From an uncultured Clostridia bacterium (GTDB lineage: Bacteria; Bacillota; Clostridia; UBA1381; UMGS1253): DNA of 6,525 nucleotides. The stretch spans positions 1-6,525 of the forward strand of contig CAKSHB010000069.1 in assembly GCA_934456295.1 (NCBI GenBank). Direction: 5' to 3'. This document shows, one piece after another, positions 1 through 5,358 of this stretch; position 1 is the stretch's first letter; every line of letters starts with the position of its first letter. Both the position numbers and the translations under genes were made by a program. The notes under the pieces are model-generated. The model worked only from the letters and a program-made list of their open reading frames with translations, had not been told where the DNA came from and did no database searches.

Positions 1-421
1 CTTTCTCTGTCAGAACTACCGATGTCAGACTTTGCGGAATTTCCTCTGCAAAGTAAGCCGGCGTTTCATTCATACTAAACAGCTCTGTATCTGTGACCTG
101 TTTTTCTGTCAGCACTTTTTGAACCTTCATATCGGCAGTCTGCTTTGCGGCGAAAACCGCCTCTTCTACAGATACGCCAAATCCGCTGTTTGCCGCCAAA
201 ACATTCCCTTGCGCTTTCATTTTTACTATATAGCGGTCGCAGAGCGGAAGTTTTTCAATTTCAATTTCAGCCTTTCTGCGGACAATTTGCCGTTCCGCGG
301 CAGTCTGACGCATTTGTTCCCGATCTGCTTTTGACATCTGCGTCTGCTGTGCAAATATAGTCGAAGCTTGTCCAAAAATTAAAAATAAGCATAGTGTTAA
401 ACATAAACTTTTTCTTTTCAT
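1..421 (-). CDS. Secreted protein of unknown function, N-terminal part only (runs off the left edge)
   Basis: An uninterrupted minus-strand frame of 140 codons opens at ATG 421-419 and is still open at base 1, so only the N-terminus is present. The start is set by an AGAGG ribosome binding site (428-432) six bases upstream. Residues 1-24 form a classic Sec signal peptide: MKRK, a hydrophobic core (LCLTLCLFLIFG), then a likely signal peptidase I cut after STIFA, with no lipobox. Residues about 28-57 are strongly charged (KADREQMRQ, RRKAEIEIEK) and may be helical. After that comes CDRYIVKMKAQG, and the visible part ends in PQSLTSVVLTEK. The RYIVK stretch near the mature N-terminus recalls the propeptides of some clostridial subtilisin-like (S8) proteases, but no catalytic region is in view, so this is only a guess. 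An extended -10 promoter lies about 95 bases upstream, and the proS terminator separates it from proS. Signal peptide and reading frame are secure; function is not. Confidence 0.8.
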   Translation of the reverse strand, partial: MKRKSLCLTLCLFLIFGQASTIFAQQTQMSKADREQMRQTAAERQIVRRKAEIEIEKLPLCDRYIVKMKAQGNVLAANSGFGVSVEEAVFAAKQTADMKVQKVLTEKQVTDTELFSMNETPAYFAEEIPQSLTSVVLTEK

Positions 422-510
422 AACTGACCTCTTTTCTTTAATTTTTAAACATAACCGCACAAATTAACTTCATATTTTTGACATTTTTTGTATATTTTTC
501 CTGTGCGTAC

Positions 511-519
511 AGTATACCA
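511..519 (-). promoter_or_regulatory. Extended -10 promoter for the secreted-protein gene
   Basis: The minus strand reads TGGTATACT here, an extended -10 element (TGn then TATACT). No good -35 is seen at 17-18 bp, as expected for extended -10 promoters. It would start transcription near base 505 and give a leader of about 84 nt before the ATG at 421. This is the best minus-strand promoter candidate between the proS terminator and the gene. Confidence 0.45.
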
Positions 520-554
520 TTGCGCCCATGCAAAAAATGTTAAATTTTGTCGAT

Positions 555-563
555 TGATATAAT
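555..563 (+). promoter_or_regulatory. Possible rightward extended -10 promoter (TGATATAAT)
   Basis: The plus strand carries TG-A-TATAAT, a perfect extended -10, but the bases 17-18 bp upstream are A-rich and do not resemble a -35. No plus-strand gene follows. If active, it would transcribe the GC-rich block at 611-690 and could stop at the hairpin at 707-739, giving an RNA of about 170 nt. AT-rich intergenic DNA often makes such motifs by chance. Confidence 0.25.
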
Positions 564-610
564 ATAAAACTATACAAACTTTTTCCATGCAATTTGGTAA
601 TTATTTTTTT

Positions 611-690
611 AACCCAACAGCCCCCTCCGGCACACACTAAAAACTTACATGGGGCGGATTTTGGATACAGAGCGGTTGCTGCCGAATTTA
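611..690. other. Unexplained GC-rich block in AT-rich intergenic DNA
   Basis: This is the part of the 414-base gap (422-835) not explained by promoters or the terminator. It is clearly richer in G and C than the poly-T/poly-A DNA around it, with runs such as GCCCCC, CCGG and GGGGCGG. Short complementary segments exist: GCCCC (620-624) with GGGGC (651-655), or TCCG (626-629) with CGGA (655-658), and CGG/CCG around 673-684. They are mutually exclusive or weak, so no firm fold can be claimed. No start codon with a ribosome binding site was found. It could be a small RNA, a dispersed intergenic repeat or a gene remnant. Confidence 0.3.
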
Positions 691-701
691 CATGCAAATA
701 T

Positions 702-739
702 AAAAAAGCTGAAAACCCAACTTTTTTGAGTTTTCAGCT
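702..739 (-). terminator. Rho-independent terminator downstream of proS
   Basis: A perfect 10-bp stem (AGCTGAAAAC at 707-716 with GTTTTCAGCT at 730-739) encloses a 13-base loop. On the minus strand the stem is followed directly by a T run (complement of the A run 702-706), the standard intrinsic terminator layout, about 100 nt past the proS stop. On the plus strand the stem is followed by the weaker pyrimidine tract CTCTTTGCCTTTT, so it may also work in the other direction. Confidence 0.8.
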
Positions 740-835
740 CTTTGCCTTTTCTGTGTAAATTCACTTAAATCTTTTAATCATTTACCGACTTATGAATTTT
801 CGTCTGCCGCTTTGTTTCATTTTATAACGTCTTTA

Positions 836-2542
836 TTACTCAGACAAACTTTCAACAAGCTTAATAACCTCATCAACCGCACCGTCCTTTGCCACACTCA
901 TCTTGACACTCTTGTCACGCGTGGAAATTTCAATTTCACCGTTTGCAAGTCCGCGCTGGCTGATAACCACACGCACCGGAACGCCCAGCAAATCCGCATC
1001 GGCAAACTGTATGCCTGCGGCAGCCTTGCGGTCGTCAAACAGCACCGACAAATGCTTGTCACACAGATTTCTATAAACCTGCCCGGCAGCCTCTCTGACT
1101 TCATCTTTCTGAATGTTAAGCGCACATATATGCACCTGCCACGGAGCAACGCTCATGGGCCATATCGGACCGTAGTCATCATGGTTATCTTCAATTATGC
1201 TTGCAAGCAGTCTGCCTACGCCTATTCCGTAGCAGCCCATTATCGGAGTTTTGCGCTCACCGTCGGCATCTATATATTCCATGTGCATACTCTTTGAATA
1301 CTTTGTGCCGAGCTGGAATATATTTCCCACCTCAATACCGCGCTCAATCGATATCGGCTTGCCGCATTTCGGGCATATTGCGCCGTCAACAACCTTTGCA
1401 ACGTCAACATACTTTTCGGGGTTTATATCGCGCTTCATGCAGACACCCGAAATATGGTAGTTTTCTTTGTTCGCACCGCACACGAGGTCATTTTCATCAC
1501 GCAGTGATTCGTCATATATAACATCACAGCCGCTCTCAAGCTTATAAGGTCCTATAAAGCCGAAAGTCAAATCCGTGTTCTCATAGTCGGTATACGGATA
1601 TATATTTGAACCAACCTCACGTTTGAGCTTTGCCTCATTTACCTCAAGGTCGCCGCGTATGAATACAACAAGCGGCTTGTCCGAATTATCCGTAGCAAAT
1701 ACGGTTGCTTTTATTGTGTTCGACGCATCTGTATCAAACTTCTTTGCAATCGAATCGATGTCTTTCATGTCGGGCGTATATACTTCCTCAATGCTGCTCT
1801 CAGCCATGCCTCGGTTTTTATACACACACTTTGCAATTTCCATGTTTGCGCTGTAGCCGCACTCTTTGCATATAACAAGCGAATCCTCGCCGAAATCGTT
1901 TATAAGCATAAACTCATGCGCAACATTTCCGCCCATCATTCCCGTATCGGAGTACACGGAAATCACATTTTTAAGTCCGGCACGTCTGTAAATTTTCTCA
2001 TATGCCTCATGACAGCGCATATAATAACGCTCCAAATCCTCCTGCGACGTATGGAAAGAATATGCGTCCTTCATCGTAAACTCACGCACACGTATAAGTC
2101 CGCCGCGGCTTCTCGGCTCATCGCGGAATTTCGTCTGTATCTGATATATCATAAACGGATACTTTGTGTACGAAAGAGCCTCGCTTCTTGCAAGGTGCAC
2201 AGCCGCCTCCTCATGCGTCATTCCGAGCAGCATATCCATGCCGGCACGGTCGCGTATGCGCATAAGCTCACTGCCCACACTTTCCCATCTGCCCGACTCC
2301 TTCCACAAATCGGCAGGCAGTACAACAGGCATCAGTACCTCCTGTCCGTCAATCGCGTCCATTTCCTCGCGTATTATGTTTTCGATTTTCTCAACAATCT
2401 TCTTGGCAGGCGGCAAAAGCGAATATATACCGTTTGCAACTTGGCGCATATATCCTCCGCGCAGAAGGAAAATATGGCTTACCATTGCCGCATCTGCCGG
2501 TTTCTCCTTATACCGTTCTCCCAAAAGATGACTCATTAACAT
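836..2542 (-). CDS. proS: Prolyl-tRNA synthetase, bacterial type with editing (INS) domain
   Basis: Class II aminoacyl-tRNA synthetase of 568 aa (E. coli ProS is 572); it charges tRNA-Pro with proline in the cytoplasm. Visible parts in order: catalytic-core start with LLRGGYMRQVANGIYSLLP (27-45) and motif 1 around EVLMPVVLPADLWKESGRW (68-86); TxE-type loop THEEA (109-113); motif 2 QTKFRDEPRSRGGLIRVREF (136-155); the INS editing insertion (about 225-395), with K278 and H363 aligning to residues important for clearing alanyl-tRNA-Pro in E. coli; motif 3 GCYGIGVGRLLASI (436-449); and the C-terminal anticodon-binding domain (about 466-568, with LFDDRK and FADADLLGVP). CKEC (225-228) and CPKCGK (390-395) bracket the insertion and could bind zinc, as in many Gram-positive enzymes. 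GAGGGAG at 2551-2557 lies 8 bases before the first ATG, favouring it over the ATG two codons later. No T-box leader is present. It looks intact and functional. Confidence 0.97.
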   Translation of the reverse strand: MLMSHLLGERYKEKPADAAMVSHIFLLRGGYMRQVANGIYSLLPPAKKIVEKIENIIREEMDAIDGQEVLMPVVLPADLWKESGRWESVGSELMRIRDRAGMDMLLGMTHEEAAVHLARSEALSYTKYPFMIYQIQTKFRDEPRSRGGLIRVREFTMKDAYSFHTSQEDLERYYMRCHEAYEKIYRRAGLKNVISVYSDTGMMGGNVAHEFMLINDFGEDSLVICKECGYSANMEIAKCVYKNRGMAESSIEEVYTPDMKDIDSIAKKFDTDASNTIKATVFATDNSDKPLVVFIRGDLEVNEAKLKREVGSNIYPYTDYENTDLTFGFIGPYKLESGCDVIYDESLRDENDLVCGANKENYHISGVCMKRDINPEKYVDVAKVVDGAICPKCGKPISIERGIEVGNIFQLGTKYSKSMHMEYIDADGERKTPIMGCYGIGVGRLLASIIEDNHDDYGPIWPMSVAPWQVHICALNIQKDEVREAAGQVYRNLCDKHLSVLFDDRKAAAGIQFADADLLGVPVRVVISQRGLANGEIEISTRDKSVKMSVAKDGAVDEVIKLVESLSE

Positions 2543-2564
2543 ATTTAAAGCTCCCTCGTATATA

Positions 2565-2594
2565 ATTATAGTAGTTTTTAAAGTTCCTCTTCAA
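2565..2594 (-). promoter_or_regulatory. Probable proS promoter
   Basis: On the minus strand TTGAAG (2589-2594) and a perfect TATAAT (2565-2570) are 18 bp apart. The predicted start near 2558 gives a leader of only about 16 nt that begins essentially at the GAGGGAG ribosome binding site. This leaves no room for an attenuator or T-box. Transcripts from the upstream stalk-protein gene could also reach proS. Confidence 0.55.
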
Positions 2595-2656
2595 GAACCA
2601 TGATATTTTTTAATGCCGCATGTTTTTTATCAAATTCTTTTGCAAAAGCAGCATAT

Positions 2657-3811
2657 TTATTTTTTTGTGATTGTTACTGTCTGTGTTGCCTCGTCCCAGC
2701 CAACCTCCGCACCAAGCTTTTCTGCTATAAAGCGCAGCGGAAGGTATGTTCTGTCATTTTCCACAAATGCCGGCGAGTCAAGTTCAACATTCTCGGTCGT
2801 TTTATGCTCAATATTTTTATACTCTGCCACACTCGCATATTTTTGACCGATTACTATCGAAATATCGGCTTTTCTTGCTTTAATTAGTACCTTCTGAGTA
2901 TTTTCCTGCCAACCGACCTGCGCGCCGAGTGCCTCTGCAACAAAACGTATCGGCAGCATTGTACGGTCGTTTACAACCATAGGCGCTACATCGTTTACAA
3001 TGTTTTCTCCGTTTACGGTTGCGTTAACATCTCCGATTTTAAGAGTGATAACCGTCGGCGGTGTTATATCCTTTGTAATTTTTTCCTTTTTTGCAGCTTC
3101 CTTCGGAATTGCAGATATAATTGTATCATCTTTCACAAACATCACATAATCGCCGTTGTCCTTCAAATCCTTATCGGAAATACTCAGCGTAACATCGCTT
3201 ACTTTTTCTCCGCTCGGATTTTCCCTGGTATAAATTTTTCCGCTCACCGCTGCCTTGTCACCAGAAACGTTTACCGTGCCGATATACTGCACATATCCCT
3301 GTTTGAAGATGATACCGCCCGATACCCATTCTGCGGTTGAAAGGTCGGGCTGATACCCATTCCATCTGTTAATTTCGACCATTTCACCGTTTAACACGTT
3401 ATAGATTACCTTTGCAAGCTGCGAATATGTTATGTTTGACTCATAGTCTAACGGTACGTTGTATGCATAGCCTGCCCTATATGCACCGTTCAGAGCATCG
3501 TAACCATATTGTAAGTTGGCATAATGGCAAAATGCATCATATACCTGCAATAATGTAACATTATCTTTCTTTTTGCTCACCGGACACTCATCTCCGGTAA
3601 AGCTGTCATAAATCTCTGCAAAGCCGTCATATGTAACAATTTCGTCCGCCTTTTCATATACATCCGGAATAATCCCGAGGTCATAGCATACCTTTACGGC
3701 GTTCGGACACTCAATGTTTTCATTTGCCTCTCCTGCCGCCATACACGGCACAGCCTGCATAAGCATAAATGCCAAAAGAATTATGCTCATAACCCTGCTT
3801 GTTTTCTTCAT
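2657..3811 (-). CDS. Secreted stalk-domain (copper amine oxidase N-terminal domain-like) protein
   Basis: A 384-aa exported protein. The start is ATG 3811-3809: GGGGAG (3819-3824) sits 7 bases upstream. The longer reading from 3826 would place this Shine-Dalgarno inside the gene and add MGRFF before the signal peptide. Residues 1-25 are a signal peptide (MKKTSRVMS, hydrophobic core, cut near VPCMA). Residues about 37-75 (LGIIPDVYEKADEIVTYDGF) and 122-143 (YESNITYSQLAKVIYNVLNG) look like degenerate S-layer-homology helices. A charged linker (237-250) leads to the C-terminal domain (251-384) with two copies of the family signature: DRTMLPIRFVAEALGAQVGW (282-301) and DRTYLPLRFIAEKLGAEVGW (353-372). 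The domain name is historical: no amine oxidase catalytic region or copper site is seen. It probably acts at the cell surface, perhaps in wall attachment, but its role is unknown. It has a strong consensus promoter and a leader of about 137 nt. Confidence 0.9.
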   Translation of the reverse strand: MKKTSRVMSIILLAFMLMQAVPCMAAGEANENIECPNAVKVCYDLGIIPDVYEKADEIVTYDGFAEIYDSFTGDECPVSKKKDNVTLLQVYDAFCHYANLQYGYDALNGAYRAGYAYNVPLDYESNITYSQLAKVIYNVLNGEMVEINRWNGYQPDLSTAEWVSGGIIFKQGYVQYIGTVNVSGDKAAVSGKIYTRENPSGEKVSDVTLSISDKDLKDNGDYVMFVKDDTIISAIPKEAAKKEKITKDITPPTVITLKIGDVNATVNGENIVNDVAPMVVNDRTMLPIRFVAEALGAQVGWQENTQKVLIKARKADISIVIGQKYASVAEYKNIEHKTTENVELDSPAFVENDRTYLPLRFIAEKLGAEVGWDEATQTVTITKK

Positions 3812-3818
3812 AAAAAAT

Positions 3819-3824
3819 CTCCCC
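3819..3824 (-). promoter_or_regulatory. Ribosome binding site fixing the stalk-protein start
   Basis: GGGGAG on the minus strand, 7 bases before ATG 3811-3809. The upstream in-frame ATG (3826-3824) overlaps this motif and has only AT-rich sequence before it, so the downstream start is preferred. Confidence 0.75.
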
Positions 3825-3954
3825 ATTCATTTTTAATAATCCCTTTTATAAAAATAATCCCCTTTATCTGCGCCGAACATCATAACCGCGCAAGATGTTG
3901 CCGAACAATACCTTTTATATTAGACTTTCCGGTAACAAATCGGCATATCATCTT

Positions 3955-3984
3955 ATTATAACACTATTTAAAAGCCATTGTCAA
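3955..3984 (-). promoter_or_regulatory. Consensus sigma-A promoter for the stalk-protein gene
   Basis: The minus strand has TTGACA (3979-3984), an 18-bp spacer, and TATAAT (3955-3960) preceded by TGT, which adds an extended -10. Both hexamers match consensus perfectly, so basal strength should be high. Predicted start near 3948, giving a leader of about 137 nt to the ATG at 3811. Confidence 0.85.
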
Positions 3985-4035
3985 CCATACAGCCTTCAAA
4001 TATAACACTTTTCGGCATTTTTTGTAACCCTTCTG

Positions 4036-4050
4036 TATACTATAAGTATA
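4036..4050. repeat. Small inverted repeat between the divergent promoters
   Basis: TATACT-ATA-AGTATA: two perfect 6-bp arms around a 3-base centre. It lies about 50 bp upstream of the leftward -35 and 70 bp upstream of the rightward -35. It could be an operator, but its AT-rich composition makes chance occurrence quite possible. Confidence 0.3.
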
Positions 4051-4118
4051 GATAAAGCAGATATTCTTTCCAAAGTTTAAAGTATCTAACTTTTTACCTG
4101 AATTTGGAACTTATTGCC

Positions 4119-4148
4119 TTGACACTCTGCATTATGCAATAGTATAAT
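4119..4148 (+). promoter_or_regulatory. Consensus sigma-A promoter for serC-serA
   Basis: TTGACA (4119-4124), an 18-bp spacer and TATAAT (4143-4148): both hexamers are perfect matches. Predicted start near 4155, giving a leader of about 30 nt before serC, too short for a riboswitch or T-box. Control, if any, is more likely by a protein at the promoter; the spacer holds an 11-bp palindrome (see 4128-4138). Confidence 0.88.
4128..4138. repeat. Palindrome inside the serC promoter spacer, candidate operator
   Basis: TGCAT-T-ATGCA: perfect 5-bp arms around one central base, located wholly between the -35 and -10 hexamers. A repressor bound here would occlude RNA polymerase. The motif is short and no matching regulator is in the window, so this is a positional argument only. 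Confidence 0.3.
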
Positions 4149-4185
4149 ATTTATTATAAACTTTTTTGGGAGGTATTTAACTGTT

Positions 4186-5268
4186 ATGAAACGTGTTTAT
4201 AATTTTTCCGCAGGCCCGTCGGCTATGCCGGAATCGGTGCTGAAAATTGCGGCTGATGAAATGCTGTGCTACAAAAATTCGGGTATGTCCGTTATGGAAA
4301 TGAGCCATCGCTCAAAGGAATATCAGGAGATTATAGACGCCGCATTTGCAAATCTGCGCGAGGTAATGCAGATACCCGACAACTACAATATACTGTTTAT
4401 GCAGGGCGGCGCTACGGCGCAGTTTGACGCAATTCCGCTCAACCTCATGAAAAAAGGTTCGGCTGATTTTGTGGATTCGGGCACATGGTCCAAAAAAGCA
4501 ATCAAGCTTGCAAAAAAATACGGCAATGTGCGCGTTCTCGCTTCATCGGAGGCAGATAAATACGACCATATTCCGGATTTTGACGAAAATGACATTGACC
4601 CGAACGCCGACTACTTCTATATGACCATGAACAATACCGTTGCCGGCACAAGATACACACATCTTCCCGACACAAAAGGCGTTCCGATTGTTACTGATAT
4701 GTCGTCGTGTATTCTTTCCGAAGTATACGACGTAAGCAAATTCGGTCTTATTTTTGCCGGCGCGCAGAAAAACATGGGCCCCGCAGGCGTTGCGGCAGTT
4801 ATCATACGTGACGACCTCATGGGTGACTGCATGGATATAACTCCCGAGCTTTACAACTATAAGGCAAACTTTGAAAAAGGCTCAATGCTCAACACGCCCC
4901 CGACATACACAATCTACATGCTCAAACTCATGCTTGACTGGGTAAAAGAAATGGGCGGCGTTGCAGAACTTCAGAAAATCAACGAAAAGAAAGCGGCAAT
5001 GCTTTATGACTACCTTGACAATTCAAAACTTTTCCGCGGCAGAGTTGCAAAAAAAGACCGTTCAATGATGAACGTTACTTTCGTAATCGGCGATGAAGCG
5101 CTCGAAAAGAAATGCGTTGCCGAAGCAAAAGAAGCAGGACTTTATAACCTCGGCGGCCACAGAATTATGGGCGGTCTGCGTGCAAGCATATATAACGCAA
5201 TGCCTGTTGAAGGTGTAAAAGCTCTGATAGAGTTTCTCGAAAAGTTTGAAAAGGAAAACAAGAGATAA
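4186..5268 (+). CDS. serC: Phosphoserine aminotransferase
   Basis: A 360-aa PLP enzyme (E. coli SerC is 362 aa) of the class V aminotransferase fold. It converts 3-phosphohydroxypyruvate plus glutamate to O-phosphoserine plus 2-oxoglutarate, the second step of serine synthesis; related enzymes also serve pyridoxal phosphate synthesis. Signatures: N-terminal YNFSAGPSAMP (5-15), SHRSKEY (40-46) with the substrate-contacting H41 R42, QGGATAQF (73-80) of the cofactor phosphate site, W101 that stacks on the cofactor, TDMSSC (170-175) with D171, AGAQKNMGPAG (191-201) with Schiff-base lysine K195, NTPPTY (237-242), and GGHRIMGGLRASIYNA (323-338) with R332 at the substrate carboxylate. The start matches the family N-terminus; GGGAGG (4168-4173) is 12 bases upstream, slightly far. 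It is the first gene after a consensus promoter, and serA follows after 90 bases on the same strand. Intact. Confidence 0.97.
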   Translation: MKRVYNFSAGPSAMPESVLKIAADEMLCYKNSGMSVMEMSHRSKEYQEIIDAAFANLREVMQIPDNYNILFMQGGATAQFDAIPLNLMKKGSADFVDSGTWSKKAIKLAKKYGNVRVLASSEADKYDHIPDFDENDIDPNADYFYMTMNNTVAGTRYTHLPDTKGVPIVTDMSSCILSEVYDVSKFGLIFAGAQKNMGPAGVAAVIIRDDLMGDCMDITPELYNYKANFEKGSMLNTPPTYTIYMLKLMLDWVKEMGGVAELQKINEKKAAMLYDYLDNSKLFRGRVAKKDRSMMNVTFVIGDEALEKKCVAEAKEAGLYNLGGHRIMGGLRASIYNAMPVEGVKALIEFLEKFEKENKR

Positions 5269-5358
5269 CTTTTCAGATATGTTTAAAAAAATGCTTTACA
5301 TGTCCGCGGTAAGGCAAAAAGGTATTTATAATGCGGACGGAAAGGCTATGATTTAATA
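5269..5358 (+). other. serC-serA gap with a 25-codon micro-ORF and a GC-rich stem
   Basis: The 90-base gap contains a frame from ATG 5279 to TAA 5354-5356 (25 codons, MFKKMLYMSAVRQ... to GKAMI) that ends two bases before the serA start. It has no convincing ribosome binding site of its own. GTCCGC (5302-5307) and GCGGAC (5333-5338) can form a 6-bp stem with a 25-base loop that lacks a following T run, so it is not a terminator. Either element could influence serA translation, or both may be chance. Confidence 0.25.

Noticed and set aside
478..483. Plus-strand TTGACA as a -35 box
   Set aside because: The bases 17-18 bp downstream do not resemble a -10 hexamer, and no plus-strand gene follows.
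470..697. Minus-strand 75-codon ORF in the gap left of proS
   Set aside because: It overlaps the likely promoter of the leftward gene, has no ribosome binding site, and its composition is cysteine-rich and irregular, unlike the real genes here.
812..1297. Long plus-strand ORF (161 codons) opposite proS
   Set aside because: It is a shadow of the proS coding strand; proS is full length with all motifs intact, and the opposite frame has no recognisable features.
2578..2602. GGTTC/GAACT hairpin as a terminator between the stalk gene and proS
   Set aside because: The stem is only about 5 bp including a G-U pair, the following tract is TTTAAAA rather than a T run, and it overlaps the proS -35.
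2634..2648. CTTTTGCAAAAG palindrome after the stalk gene
   Set aside because: It has no loop and no T run, so it cannot form a terminator hairpin, and it is low complexity.
3812..3826. Longer start (ATG 3826) for the stalk-domain protein
   Set aside because: It would place the GGGGAG ribosome binding site inside the gene, has no good site upstream, and adds a hydrophobic MGRFF before a normal signal peptide.
3894..4004. 36-codon plus-strand ORF (MLPNNTFYIRL...) in the divergent region
   Set aside because: It has no ribosome binding site and lies across the leftward consensus promoter, so it is most likely chance.
5295..5332. TTTACA ... TATAAT as an internal promoter for serA
   Set aside because: The spacer is 26 bp, far beyond the workable range, and neither a closer -35 nor an extended -10 is present.
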